Shown: piece by piece, positions 11,877 to 24,787 of the stretch | Position numbering within the stretch: position 1 is the stretch's first letter | How the letters are laid out: each line of letters starts with the position of its first letter | Assembly (NCBI RefSeq): GCF_000003855.2 | Contig: NW_003101682.1 | Span: forward strand, 7,033,361 to 7,097,360 | DNA: 64,000 bases | Direction of reading: 5' to 3' | From: Blastomyces gilchristii SLH14081 | Lineage: Eukaryota > Ascomycota > Eurotiomycetes > Onygenales > Ajellomycetaceae | Notes under the pieces: generated by a model | The model's database searches: none | What the model saw: only the letters and a program-made list of their open reading frames with translations | What the model was told of the DNA's origin: nothing | Program-made: the position numbers and the translations under genes

Positions 11877-12143
11877 TTACGGACAATAGGGGAGACCGCG
11901 GTTATCATACTGGCAAAGCCTCATGAACGCACATTTGGCTGATAATGCCCATCTCCCGCCGCCAGCACAGACCTCAATCTGAGAGTGATAATCACTGATA
12001 TACCTGCAACGGTACGAGCCAGCTCTGCATGCTAGGAGATCGTTGGAGCCGTCATCCTGCCCGGGTGCATTCTCTGCAGGTGCAGCCAGCGCAAGTGGTG
12101 TGAGAAAAAGGGCTAGAACCGTGAGTTTGCTGATCAACTGCAT
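11877..12143 (-). CDS. Small secreted cysteine-rich protein, 88 residues
   Basis: The frame is open from 12191, but the ATG at 12143 (MQLISKLTVLALFLTPLALA) gives a textbook signal peptide and the same length and start as its paralogue at 14217-14483. The mature part has six cysteines in the order CRAGSYRC, then VC-GGGRWALSAKC, then C and a C-terminal PYCP; the core pattern C-x-(P/A)-G-(T/S)-Y-R-C ... VC-x4-GRW-LSA-x-C is shared with the paralogue. It is probably exported and disulfide-bonded, of effector or antimicrobial-like type; no activity is known to me. The two genes are divergent, about 2 kb apart, and lie near an AT-rich repeat island. A 5'-UTR intron probably begins near 12371, judged from a GTGAGA donor, ending at a TTAG acceptor near 12225. 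Confidence 0.82.
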   Translation of the reverse strand: MQLISKLTVLALFLTPLALAAPAENAPGQDDGSNDLLACRAGSYRCRYISDYHSQIEVCAGGGRWALSAKCAFMRLCQYDNRGLPYCP

Positions 12144-12446
12144 CGTGACGGTGAATCGCTCGATCTTGGTTATCATGTTAGCTTTTATCATTTTGTAATT
12201 GATGTAAAAAAGGAGTGTAAGCTAACAGTTTAAGAATATGTTTCTCTTGAATATAGAATAAAATACTCCTTATTGAGGGTGTGAAAGGCGAGTCAGTCTA
12301 GAGAAACGATTGTCAACACACACACACACATGATAATAGTGAGTTTAGAAAGGAAAGAGATGAAATCTCACCTGAATAGCTTCAAATCAGAGAAGATGTT
12401 CTGTGAAAGGAAAAAATTAATGGAAAAGAAAAAGGCTATCAGACTT

Positions 12447-12454
12447 CTTTTATA
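12447..12454 (-). promoter_or_regulatory. TATA box of the 11.9-kb secreted-protein gene
   Basis: TATAAAAG on the minus strand about 300 bp upstream of the ATG. The distance is explained if the leader contains the proposed 5'-UTR intron. Confidence 0.45.
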
Positions 12455-13893
12455 ATGAGTTTTGTAAATAGTTTCTAATCATCTTAACTAGCATGCATTG
12501 AGAGCTTTTCCAAAATGTAAGATTTGCTGATGCTTTCAAGACTCAAATCTCAAGTTCTCAGATTTAAGTTGCATTAGTAGAAAGCTATAAAATTGCGAAG
12601 ACTACCTATCTATCTAGGAAGTTACATAGCTCCTTGTCAGGGATTAATAAATTGCTTGACCTGACTCATTTGGCTAAAGAGAACTCCCTAAAAGCCTACT
12701 CTGTAAGTAGGTCAACAACTGATGATTCAATATATTCTCTCCGATCTAAATAATTGGAGGTAGATCCAGTAGATGAAGTGATTGAGAATAGTGGAATAAT
12801 GCCGTGGATATGACATAGAATAATGTCCATTGACTAGCTATGTCATGGCAACAGTTCATAGATCAACGAAGTAGTAAGAATAAGAACAATTTCAGGCTCA
12901 TAAAACTAGTAATCTTATTTAGCAACACGATCAAGTCTCACCTAACTACAGTCCATTTGGTTAATTTCACCGCCGTTAAAATTAACTAGACAGTTGTTTG
13001 ACACTGTTTGATGTACATAGTAGTTTGAATAGCTCTCATGGAGACATGCTGGCGGAGGGTTGCAACCATCTGTGAGCACTATGCTCCGTAGTACGGTACA
13101 TGTACCCGTACTTGTAACTACTAGTGAGTAGTGATTCGTAGAGTAGCAGGCAAGTAACTCTGTTGATTGATCAAGCAATCTACCTACGCTATAGGTACTC
13201 TTCCTGGATATCCCTTCTTCTACTCACCATTTAGAACGAGTGATAGAAACCTATCCTCGCCTGCTTTGAATGAGGCTTTTTCCCCAGAGGCTCCGAAATG
13301 TCAATGATTGTCAGAGTGAGTTCCAAAACCCACAACAATTCAACTGTTGAAGTTCCAGTATTTTATTAAGTGTGACACTGCTGCCATAGACCTTAAATTC
13401 AAGCGTTTGAGTTGCCAAGCTCTAGTTGATACACTGTGGGGTTGACGGTCTAATAGATGAGCTAGCCAAGACTTGGCTGGGGAAAGATAGCTCTCGGCCC
13501 GCTAGTTATCCCGCCGCTAACTAACTACCGGGAAGGAACCCGATACGGGATCCATTGTATGTACATACATACATGTAATTATAAGCACTAAGGTCTGACA
13601 AACGCTGACTCTAGGTGTCATCGTCACATTTATTCTGGGATGTTCTGATTGAATCAATCTTGTTTCCCCCAGGATGGGGTGAACAAGCTTGCATTGCTAC
13701 TTTATCCAGATTGGCAATATTCTCCGCCTAACCAGGACAAAATATTTCTAACCTAAACTTAATTGTTTACTTGATATTGGAATGCAGATCTAAGTTCCTA
13801 TACAACTAGACTGAGTGGTAGAAGAGTGTAATCTCTGAGCTGATGTTACAATATCTAAAATAATCTGCTGATTTTAATTCTAATCTGCTGATC
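12455..13893. other. Divergent intergenic region between the two secreted-protein genes
   Basis: It contains the promoters of both genes and one open frame at 12942-13178 (listed separately). Otherwise it is AT-leaning spacer with no RNA gene or repeat that I can recognise. Confidence 0.5.
12942..13178 (-). CDS. Possible cysteine-containing exon, uncertain
   Basis: A 78-codon frame ends in INQMDCS and a stop. Five or six Cys occur, including DGCNPPPACLHESYSNYY and SNNCLVNF, a composition like the C-terminal exon of a secreted protein. There is no signal peptide in the frame; an acceptor-like AG (ATCAATCAACAG near 13165) suggests an upstream exon might exist, but I could not build one. It is not recognisably a member of the flanking paralogous family. 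It could be chance or a relic. Confidence 0.25.
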   Translation of the reverse strand: MLDQSTELLACYSTNHYSLVVTSTGTCTVLRSIVLTDGCNPPPACLHESYSNYYVHQTVSNNCLVNFNGGEINQMDCS

Positions 13894-13900
13894 TATATAA
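13894..13900 (+). promoter_or_regulatory. TATA box of the 14.2-kb secreted-protein gene
   Basis: TATATAA is followed about 30 bp downstream by a C/T-rich initiator region (CTTCTTCCTCTTTCTCTCAC). Two putative 5'-UTR introns follow: 13988-14057 (GTAAGA...TTTTAG) and 14128-14207 (GTGATT...TTCAG), leaving a short spliced leader before the ATG at 14217. Confidence 0.55.
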
Positions 13901-14216
13901 GAGAGCTTCTTCCTCTTTCTCTCACTCTTCATCTCTGAAAAGTTCGACCCATCTATCAGCATATTCTTCTCAAGTTCAATTTTACAGGTAAGAAGTTTTC
14001 TATTAATTTAACTCAATGTTGTTATAAGACTTTAAGTTAACTAAATCTATGTTTTAGATTGATATCTGCAACTTCAAAACCTTCGCATATCCGAGTCTTT
14101 CTAAAAATAACCAAGTTCCTATCAAAGGTGATTCTCTTTTTATCTTAACAATATTATGATATTTCATTCAAAATAATACAAGTGTTTAATCTAACATCAA
14201 GATTCAGCAATTGAAA

Positions 14217-14483
14217 ATGCAGCTCACCGGCAAATTCATGGCTCTAGCTCTCCTTCTTGCCCCGCTCGCATTGACTTCCCCTACTGAGGATATGAACGCC
14301 AGTGCCCGATGTACACCCGGCACCTATCGGTGCAAATGCGTGGCTGGTTCGACTTACTGCGCGGTTGATGTCTGTAATGCTCTTGGAAGATGGCAACTTT
14401 CAGCTGTGTGCAGGCGAAAAAGCAGCCCAGGTGCACCAGCCACTTGCAGAGATGGCCCAAATGGCACTGCCTATTGTATTTAG
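14217..14483 (+). CDS. Small secreted cysteine-rich protein, 88 residues (paralogue)
   Basis: The ATG at 14217 opens a signal peptide (MQLTGKFMALALLLAPLAL) that aligns position by position with the 11.9-kb gene; both products are exactly 88 residues. The mature region has CTPGTYRCKC, VDVCNALGRWQLSAVC, ATC and a C-terminal NGTAYC. It has two additional cysteines (KC and TYC) compared with the paralogue, enough for a fourth disulfide. The conserved CxPGTYRC...VCNxxGRWxLSAxC pattern belongs to a family of small secreted proteins found in many filamentous ascomycetes; I know of no settled function. It is transcribed away from its paralogue. Confidence 0.85.
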   Translation: MQLTGKFMALALLLAPLALTSPTEDMNASARCTPGTYRCKCVAGSTYCAVDVCNALGRWQLSAVCRRKSSPGAPATCRDGPNGTAYCI

Positions 14484-16261
14484 GTATTATACGGGAGAAG
14501 GTATTATAGGGGAGAAATGGGGTGTCCTTTAGCTCAACATGTCATGTATATAATTATCTAGATAGCTTACAGTTTCGTGTTTGCACTTGCCTGTCATTTT
14601 GAGTTTGAGCACGCTGACGATCTATATCACAGTAGCCTGCATGTTATTTAGTCAATTCATGGAGGTTATTCAACTTGCGTTGTATTCTTAGTTATTATGT
14701 GTCAGTCAAGCCCTCAACTGACACCATGGTGTGTTTGTTATGTGTTGGGGAGGTTTGTTTCGTTGTCGTTGCTCTAATAGTCATCTGTACATACATGTAG
14801 GTACCAGGGCTGTAACTAAGTCTAACGCTCAGCTAGGTATGATTGGTAGCCTTACAGAGCATGCTTCTGACCACTGATCTGGCCTGCCAATCAGATCTGA
14901 TACCTTGAAATTAAATTCCTCGAGGCTTTGGATTTGCCGGTAACTTACGGCAAACTCATAACATAATCATCTATCAGTTTGATAAGTTGTTCTTCCATTT
15001 CTATGACATCATACTTCACAGCATATCAATGACTATAAAAATTTTTCATTTTTTCATTTATTCCCTCGTCTGGCCGCGAGGACACAATTAGCCTAGCAAT
15101 ATCATTAGTGTAATTTCTCATGCTAAATTCTATACAATCTGATTTGTTGATACATATTCGCTATCTTGCATTTTACAACTTTCCTATCTTGATATAAGAA
15201 ATCCCGCTCCTCGCGGATCTTCCTTACCCCTATTCTCGCCACACATAACAGGGTTAGTGAGTATTGGGCCTCTTGGCCACTATAACTATCATAGCTTACC
15301 CTCGCAACTTGAATACTATTATCATAGTGACCCCCCTAATCTTAAGGTTAATAACTGCTTGCAAAGCTCATATTCTTTATAATTTCTGTGAATAGTTTAG
15401 ATTCTTTAGAAAAACTTCATCATCTTGTCTTTTTCAATAAAAGAGTTCAAGAATCTTTTATCTTTTTTTAATTAAATAAAAGAATTCAAGAATTGAGGCA
15501 GTGTTTAATATAATATTTTACAAGCACTATAAATACTACTTCTGCTACTACTGAACTCATTGAGTAGAAGAGCTGAGAGAATAGAACAGTATCTCTGCAC
15601 ATTAAACATGAAACAATTGTAATATATCAGAGTGATACTACTGCTACTGTTCTATGCAGTAGAGGATGGTGATCTATATATAAATCAAGTCCAGTAGATT
15701 GGCAATGTAGTACAATTTAACAAAAAATTCGAATACAGTCTCGCGGGGACGCCGCGGCGTTAGAAGTTCTGTATCGTATAACTATATCCCGGGAGGCTAT
15801 TTTAGGCGATCTGTTTTGGGCCCCTCAAGCGCTGGACTGGACTGGACTCGTTTGGCAGTTATTCGTGTAAGTTGAGATTAGGACTGAAACCGGGAACCGC
15901 CTTGCCCTTGAAACTACCGGCTACCGTTGTTGGTCGAAGCCATCCGTCATTGATCATCATCATCCCCATCTCTGGTTCTTCAGATTATAATAGGACGGAC
16001 CATAGATTGGTATATGGTGAAAAGGGCACTCTTTAGTCTACGGCTGGCGCAAAAGCAAGGTTAGCCGCCGCCCCCCCACCATTCCCGCGAAAATAGGGGA
16101 TGTTCCAATTGTTTGCCATCGTCATTATTGATAACTTTCTCTTTCTTGTCTCTTATCATTCGTTGGTATTATTTTTGTGTTTTTGAATAACTCAACTAAT
16201 GCTCGTTGGCGCTGGGGGGGGGTGGTTGCAGGCCGCACCTAAGCTAAAATACCCCACAGAG
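14484..16261. other. Intergenic edge before the AT-rich block
   Basis: No supported gene. Composition varies: fairly GC-rich short stretches near 15740-16100 (CpGs intact) alternate with AT-rich ones. Base composition collapses after about 16.4 kb. Confidence 0.5.
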
Positions 16262-16386
16262 CTAAGTTAGTTACTTGGTTGCTTTGCTTCAAGTGCTTGG
16301 GCTTGGTGTATACAGAAAACTTGACCTCGCTAAGTGCGCCACTTGACCTCATTACATAATTATGACCCTGACCTCACACAATACAG
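16262..16386. repeat. Undecayed terminal repeat related to the 46-kb foldback element
   Basis: The stretch from GCTAAGTTAGTTAC through GTATACAGAAAACTTGACC and CACTTGACCTCATTA matches, with many C/T and G/A differences, the terminal repeat at about 45950-46085 and the inverted copy at 46735-46850 (shared GTATACAG/ATATACAG, CTAAGT, GACCTCATTA-ATAAT). Here CpGs are kept and the block is about 26 bp shorter. It marks the left border of the AT-rich compartment. A short AT-rich ORF relic (16504-16671, about 55 codons) and AATTAATT-type repeats follow, so a related element may extend to about 17.4 kb; I cannot find its other end. Confidence 0.5.
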
Positions 16387-17499
16387 TAATAATCAGTTGA
16401 TAATTGACTTTCAATCTTTCAATCACTCACTCATTTATTCACTCAATCTATTAATCAATCAAATTTTTCATTCTTCAATTAAAAAAGCAGTGAAATAGCA
16501 GATATGACAGCTCTAGCTCAGACAGTAAGTGAAATATTAATAAAAAAGACAGAAAATCTGATGATTCTTGATGAAAAAAATGAAGAAGCTGATTTATGTT
16601 ATTTTATAGCCAAGTTATCAGCTATATCTTCAAGCAGTGACAGTAGAAGATCTTACTCTCTCAGAATATAAAACAGTAATTAATTGAATATTACTTGAGA
16701 ATTGATTTTCAAAGCATGTATAGCTGATTTATAATTAATTAGATGAATGAACAAATTCATATAGAATATAAAGAGATATTTTATAGAATTTCAGAATACA
16801 TTAAGATGAAGATATTTAATAATTGATTTTGAATTAATTTCAGATTGATTCTAAATTGATTACTAATTAATTATAGTATTAATTCTCATTAATAAATAAT
16901 CTTTATTATTATATTAATATGCATGAGAGAATCTGAGTGCTGAAGCAGCAGAGAAATTATATTAAGTAGAAAGTGATTAATGAGACTATTAATAAGTATT
17001 TATAAATTAATTAATAACTGATTTTTATATGATTATTCTTAATTAATTAATAAATACTTTAAAGTTTTATAATAATACTACAGTGAACCTGTTCACTCTG
17101 AGAGAAAAGAATAAGATAATATTATCAAAGCTGTCTTAATACAAAGATAACAGTGAGATAGAAAATTATACTTTAAAAGTTAATTAATTGATTGTGAATT
17201 AATTGCTAACTGATTATGAGTCACTTTTAAAGGAAATGAAAAAAATGACTAGAGATATGAGAGTAGCAGTTCTCTGTAAAGACTGTGTGAAGACAGAAAT
17301 TAATAAATCAATTTTCAATTAATTCTCAATTAATTATCAATCAATTACTAATTGATTGAGTAGATTACTATTATAATGTGAAGATTTATAATATTTTTAG
17401 TTTTTTTAATTACAATCATCTTATAACTCATGAAGCTTGAGTATTTAAGAATCAATTCTTAATCAGTTTTTAAATAATTTCTCTGTTTTTTCTTTGTTT

Positions 17500-19320
17500 C
17501 TTTTTTTTAGTTTTTTTCTATGTTTTATTAAATTTCATGATGTAAAAAATAATTTATTTTATTTTTTTAATTTCTAATTTTAAAATTAATATTAAAAAAT
17601 AGTATTTAAAAAGTATTTTAATATTATAATAAAAATTTTAAGTTTAATTTATTTTTTTATTATAAAAAAATTTTATATAAAATAAATTATTAATATATAA
17701 TATTTTAAATTTAAATATAATATTATTTATTTAAAAATATATAAAATATAAAATTAAAATTAAAAGTAATTAATAATTAATAATTAAATATATATATAAA
17801 AAATATATATTAATAAAATTTTATATATTAAATTAAAATATATAATTAAATAAAATTTTATTTTATTTTAAAAATATTTATATAAAATTAAGTTAAATAA
17901 TAAAAAAAAATAATAATATATAATATTTAAAAAAATTAATTATTAAAAAAATTTTTAAAGATTTTTTCAGTAATAATTTATATATATATATATATATAAT
18001 TAATAAATAAATTATAATTTTTTTATTTTTATTTTTTTATAATATTATATAATATTTTTTTAAAATAATTTTATTTAATTAATAATATTTTATATTAAAT
18101 ATAATAATATTATTATTACTTAATTTATTTTATTAATTTTTATATATTAATAATAAAAATAAAGATTTTTAATTAATATTATATATTTTAAAAAGTATAA
18201 AATTATAGTATAAACTTTTTAAAAATCTGATTTAAATTAAATAAATATAAATTAATAATAATAAATATAAATATAATATTTAAAAATATATTTTTTATAT
18301 AATATTAAATAATTATTTAATATATATAAATTTTATTTTAAATTTTATTTATTTATTAAATTAATTAAAGTATAATTAATTTAATAATTTAAATATTTAA
18401 ATATTTAATAACTATAATTAATATATAAAATAAGAAGAAAAAATAATAAATAAAATTTAATAATATTATATTAATATAAAAAAAATTAAAAATTCTCTTT
18501 AATTATATTAATTTATATTTATTATTATTTTATTTATTTTCTGAAATAATATAATTAATTTAATTTTTTTTATTATTAAAAATTTTTAATTAAGTATTTT
18601 ATATATTTCTTAATTTTTTTAAATATATAAAAGTAAATTAAAAGTAAAATTTTATTTATATAAATTAAAATAAATAATATTATAAATTTTTAATTATTAT
18701 TTTAATTAATATAATATATTTAAAAATTTAAATTTAACTTTAAATTATAATATTATATATTTTATAATAAATAATTTAAAAATATTTTTAAATTTAATTA
18801 ATTAACTTAAAAATATTATTTTTATAAAAATTTAATATAATTAATAATAAAAATAATAAAATAATAAATATAAATAAAAAAAATAATATAAATAAATAAA
18901 TTAATTAATTAATTAATTAAAAAGTATTAAATTCTCTTTTTATAAATTTATTACTTTTATTTAAGTAAGATATTTACTACTTTATACTTAAATTAAAAAT
19001 TTATTAATTAAATTTTAAAACACTGTATTAATAATTCTACAGTTACTTATTATAAATTAAATTAAAAAAAACTATTAATTTTAAAATTAATTAACTTATT
19101 ATAGACTTTTATAATAAGTCTGTTAATAATCTTTATATTTTTATATAAATAAAAATATAAATAGTGAATATATCTTTATAAGTAATTTTATTATTAAAAA
19201 TAATATTATCTTATCTAAATTTATATTAATTATTAGAAGTAAAAAATATTTAATATAATTAATATATAATAAAAATAATATAATAAAGTAGTTAATTAAT
19301 TATTAAAATCTATTTATTAT
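17500..19320. repeat. Almost pure A/T tract
   Basis: Nearly 1.8 kb with very few G or C, including runs of well over 100 bp (for example about 18235-18370) with none. No reading frame or repeat unit can be made out beyond AATTAATT and TATA microrepeats. It probably represents very old transposon sequence in which almost all C/G pairs are lost, because the related decayed Gypsy copy at 25.3 kb has the same composition. Confidence 0.85.
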
Positions 19321-19339
19321 ACAGTTTTTTATATATAAT

Positions 19340-19653
19340 TGTAGCAGGCTGCATCTGATTAATTATATAGACTATTCTGTACACTTCATAGATTTCTACC
19401 ACTTCATTCCCGATTGCTGATTCTCAGCTGTTATGAACATGTATGTTCTGATCACTGATCCTCGGCTGCTATGAACACATGTATATTCTTCCACTCTGAA
19501 GCATCATCATGTACATCATTATATACACATATAAATATTCACTTCAATTGCTGATTCTCATACTTTCTCTTTCTTTTCTTCTCTAACATTTTTCTCTTTG
19601 TTATATAAGATCTATTAATATTATATCAATCTATTCAGTGTAGGTCTCTTACA
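19340..19653 (+). repeat. 5' LTR of the Gypsy element
   Basis: Begins TGTAGCAGGCTGC and ends GTCTCTTACA. It is collinear and equal in length with the 3' LTR; differences are almost all C/T or G/A. Just inside it, two near-identical copies of about 34 bp (TTATCTTCTTATTAGAAATG and TTATCTTCTCATTAGAAATG) lie in tandem at about 19666-19730. Confidence 0.93.
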
Positions 19654-19959
19654 CTAGAAAAACATTTATTATCTTCTTATTAGAAATGATTATTCACATA
19701 TTATCTTCTCATTAGAAATGATTATTCATCAAGAGATATCTGAATATGTAATAATATATAAGAAAGAGAAACAATCAGTTAAAGCAGACACTGAGTTCTT
19801 AAATAGAAGCTTGCTTATCAGTCACTCTGACTCTGTAATAAGATCTTACAAAGAGAGTAAGATCTTATAAGAGAATATCAGTGAAAGATCTGAGAGTTCT
19901 GACACTCAGATATATAAGATATTCATATAATTACATATCTGATAATTGATAATCATGTC

Positions 19960-22900
19960 TAATAATAATATGAAAGAACTCTTGAACATGAGCATAGAAG
20001 TGATATCACAGTAATTTCAAGTAATGTTGAAATTATAACAGCAATAAATAGCTGATATGTATGTAACTCAATAACATCAATATGAAGAGATTTAATAATT
20101 ATTATAATAAGAAACTCAGATAATTTCAATATCTACAGAATTAAATACAAAAGTGCTGAAAGAATACTTAGATACTTTTGTATATTTCAATACTTTCAAT
20201 CTCACTCTCTACTCATTATAAAGAATGAAAATGCTTATGAAACTGAGTATAGATGAAGATATCATCAGTTTACTAATTAATCAAGATTAATATATCAATG
20301 AATAATTGAAGAATTGTATGAAACAGAAGTTTTATTTATGAATAAAAGCATGTGAATCAGTGTTGTGAATATCTGATAATATTATTAAATATCTTGATAT
20401 TCTGTTTCAAGACACTGTCATGTAATAGAAAGTATTAAATTGATTATAAAGTATCTGATAGAGAAACACTTCTCTTACAACATTTATTCCTGACTTCAAT
20501 ATTAAAATTCTAGAAGTAGGAGATTAATCTTGAGAGAATTGAATGAAGATTAGTATACTTAAGAAGACATTAACTTTTGAACTCTTACAGACTCTTGTAA
20601 ATGTAGATAAAGACTAGACTTATAAAGACTTCTACACACAGCTCTGAACATTGAATGACTATCTTATCAAGCTCAAGAGTATATAGAACAGTGATAGAAG
20701 ATGTTACATCTCAGTAACTCATATATCTGCACTGAAGAATAATAATAATGCAGATACTATGAATTGAGTAGACTTAAATATCTACATATAAGCAAGAGTC
20801 TCTGCTATCTGAACAGGCTTCTGAGTTTCTGATATCACTCTTGAAGAAGTCACTGATCAATGTTAATAAGAAGTGTGCATTAACTGTAACTAATCAGAGT
20901 ATATTACTTTCAACTGCTGATTAATCTATATATCTTCTCAATTAAGAGAAAGATCAGTGTCTTCTTATTTAAAAGATGAATCAGTATCTGTCTACATCAA
21001 TTATATTGCAGTGAAGAAAGATTCAGAAGATAACTATAAGAATGTCTCAGTGAAACAGAGAAAAGATTAACTTCTGTTCAAATTTATAAACAGAAGCTTG
21101 AAGAGATCAGATAATAATAATTTGAAGAGAAAATAATAATGAATATGATTCTTATATCTACTGTGATTAATAACATATATATATAAAAGCCATGATAGAC
21201 AGCAGTTTATATCACTATACAATAATAAAATCTTCAGTGTAGATATCATAATCTTCAGCATATCTCTTTATTAAATCTGACTCTCACAGAATTTAATGAT
21301 CTGAAGAATTTTTGTACTCATTACATAGTGAAACTAAACATAGATGTGAGAGAACATTAATATGAAGATGTCTATATATATGAAGTTGATAATCTTGACT
21401 ATAATCTTATATTAGAACTTGTCTAGCTATCTGAACAAGGCATCTTACTGAATGCTTAAAACAGGAGCTTGATATTCTCTAATAATGACAGAATTCACAA
21501 AGATGATATTTACAAGACTATGAATTTTACACAGATCTCTGCCAACACTTATAAAATACTCTGAAAAAGAAGTCATCATTAAAATCACTGACAAGGTCAC
21601 TGATAAGTTTGTTAATAGCAGAACTATATATCAACCTATTCTATCAGTCTGATCAATATTAAAAAGACTCTAGAAAAGTTATTCTGTGTTATAATAACAG
21701 ATTCTCATACAAAACTCTCTTAATAATATCATGAATATCTAGATGTCTTTTAACAAGATAATATTATAAATATTTCTCTCTTATGAGGTTCTGAAGTGAA
21801 TCACAGTATCAAGTTAGAGAAAAAGAATAATAAGAATTTCAAACTGCTATGAGACTCTCTTTATAACATATTCTGAGATGAACTTCTTCTTCTTTGAAAG
21901 ACACTTAATAATCTGTTGAATAAAGAATTTATACATGTTAGTAACTCTTCTGTCACAGCCTCTATTCTCTTTGCAAAGAAACCAGATGAAGAACTCTGAT
22001 TCTGTATGAATTATTGAGAATTGAACAGATTAATGAAGAAAGACTGTTATTCTTTATCTCTTATTAATGAAACTCTAGCTTATATTGAACAAGCTTAATG
22101 ATTTACAAAGTTAAATATCATCACCATCTTTCATAAGATTTATATTACTGAAGAAGATGAGTGACTTATAACATTCTGAACATAATATAGTCTCTTTGAA
22201 TGAGTAGTCACACTCTTTGAACTAGTCAATGCTCTCAGTACATTTCAGAAGTATATTAACTAAGCACTCTGAGACTTTCTTAATGAATTTGTATCTACTT
22301 ATCTAGATGATATTCTCATCTTCACTGATAAATTCAGAAAGAAATATCAAGAGTATGTACAAAGAGTACTACAATAACTATGAGAAGTGAGACTATCAAT
22401 TGATATTAACAAGTGTGATTTTAAAGTCAAGAGTACTAAATACTTAGGTTTTATCATAGAAGCTGATAAGAGAATCTGAATGAATTCTGAGAAGGTCTCT
22501 GCTATTCTTAAATGAGAGGCCCTGTGCACTGTGAAAGATGTATAAAGCTTTATCAGATTTACTAACTTCTATCAGCAATTTATACAAAACTTCTCAGATA
22601 TTGTGAGACTACTTATAGAACTCACTAAGAAAGATGCAGTATTTCAATAATTAGTAGACACTGAAGCTGTATTTACACAGATAAAGAAGATGTTTATTAA
22701 TACTTCTTCACTGATAATATTCAATTCTGATTATGAGACAGTTGTTGAAGCTGATTTCTCTGACTATATAATAGAGAGAGTGATATTATAATATGATGAT
22801 GAAGATGTTCTATAATCATATATCTTCATGTCTAAGAAACTGAGTCCTGCTGAATACAATTATAAGATCTATAATAAGAAACTTCTTACAATTATATACT

Positions 22901-24780
22901 GTTTAAAAGAATGAGACTCTGAACTCTGAAGTGTCTCTGAATTTGAGATAGTTATAGATTATAAGAATCTTAAATACTTTATAACTATCTGTAAACTCAC
23001 TGAATAATAAATACAATGATCTGAGTTCTTAAGCTGCTTTTATTTTATGATACACTACTATTCTGGCAGTCAGAACTCAATGATAGATGTTCTCTTATAA
23101 CAAGAGCAAGATATGCTATCTGATGTAACAGATACTTACTGAATGAACTGAGAGTACTAGCTCTTGAATCTGAAGATACTAGTTAATCAAGATAAAACAA
23201 CTCATGACACTATACACACTTCTCTGATTAGAATACTCTCTCTTCAAACTGACACTGATACTGATACTGATATCTCAACTTCTTCTGAACCTACACTGAA
23301 TGAATTATGACATGTAACAGCTCAAACTGATGAACTTCTTCAAGTACTCACTGAAGCAGTATATCAAGAAGCACTCTGATTTCTCTCAGAACTATGTATA
23401 AGAACTGACATCTCAGAATGCTCAATTGATGACAATAACACTCTACAGTTTCATGAGTGATGTTGAGTCCTGTNNNNNNNNNNNNNNNNNNNNNNNNNNN
23501 NNNNNNNNNNNNNNNNNNNNNNNNNNNNNNNNNNNNNNNNNNNNNNNNNNNNNNNNNNNNNNNNNNNNNNNNNNNNNNNNNNNNNNNNNNNNNNNNNNNN
23601 NNNNNNNNNNNNNNNNNNNNNNNNNNNNNNNNNNNNNNNNNNNNNNNNNNNNNNNNNNNNNNNNNNNNNNNNNNNNNNNNNNNNNNNNNNNNNNNNNNNN
23701 NNNNNNNNNNNNNNNNNNNNNNNNNNNNNNNNNNNNNNNNNNNNNNNNNNNNNNNNNNNNNNNNNNNNNNNNNNNNNNNNNNNNNNNNNNNNNNNNGATT
23801 GAGTAAGAGTATATATTAAACTCCTGTGACAAGATGAATACTGAATAAGTTACTGAAGCTTTTCTAAGAAGCTCATTCTATCAGATGCATGAATTGCTGA
23901 GATCTATAGTATCAGATTAAGGCTGTCAATTCATGAGCACTCTCTGAACAAGAATCTGTCAAGTTCTCAAGATTATATATCATCTGTTAACTGCCTATCA
24001 CCTCAAGATCAATGATGCATCAGAATGAATAATTCAGACTGTAAAGAACTATCTCTGTAAGTTCTGCAATCACTTATAAGATGATTGACATGATCTGCTT
24101 CTACATGCAGAGATTACTATCAATGAATGAGATGCTATTTTAACAGACATAAACCTGTTCTTTCTTACACACAGTTATCACATGAAGATGTTGAATCTTC
24201 TAGAGACTACACAGTTCACACTGAACCTCTGCAGTCTGATTCAGATTGCTGATAATATAGTAATAAAACTCTGAGATGTCTGTGATTGAGCAGAGACCTT
24301 TATAGCAACTGTGAAACAAGATCAAGAGAATCAAATCAATATTCACTGAGACTCTGCTAAATAATATAAGATAGAAGATCTAGTATGATTGAATCTTAAG
24401 AATATATGAATCACACATTCATCTCATACACTAGATGACTGCCATGTCAAGTATAAAGTGATAGAAGTTCTAAATAGTCATAACTATCATCTTAACATAT
24501 CATCAGAGATTCATAATGTCTTTCATACAAGCTTACTCTGCTGTGCTGTCACTGATTCATTTTCTTCTCAACTAACTTCTAACTGACAACTGCCAGAGAT
24601 CATAGAAGAAGATAATAAGCTTGAGTGAGAGATTGAAGATATTCTCAATGAGAGATCACACAGCTGCAGTTGATAATATCTTGTGAAATGAGTCAGCTAT
24701 AATCAATCAACCTGAACTCTGAGTTCTGTGTTATCTGAAACAGCAGCCCTTGACTGATGAGAACTGCTTCTGAAAAGAGA
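19960..24780 (+). pseudogene. Gag-Pol relic of the Gypsy element
   Basis: Plus-strand frames carry many stops. A zinc knuckle relic at about 20877 reads CINC-x4-Y-x4-C, the CCHC spacing with His replaced by Tyr, as a CAT-to-TAT change would give. The reverse transcriptase catalytic block YLDDILIFTD is intact at about 22300. The RNase H stretch with EADFSDY lies near 22750, and the integrase motif SD-GCQFMS with a TAA in place of a sense codon near 23910. Stops replace Trp and Arg codons (TGG or CGA to TGA). It cannot encode a functional polyprotein. The protease region was not pinned down. Confidence 0.88.
23474..23796. other. Assembly gap (323 N)
   Basis: A run of N between the RNase H and integrase relics of the Gypsy element. 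Open frames reported across it are artefacts. Confidence 0.99.
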
Positions 24781-24787
24781 GAGCTAA

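Noticed and set aside
23426..23832. ORFs spanning the N run
   Set aside because: They are artefacts of the assembly gap.
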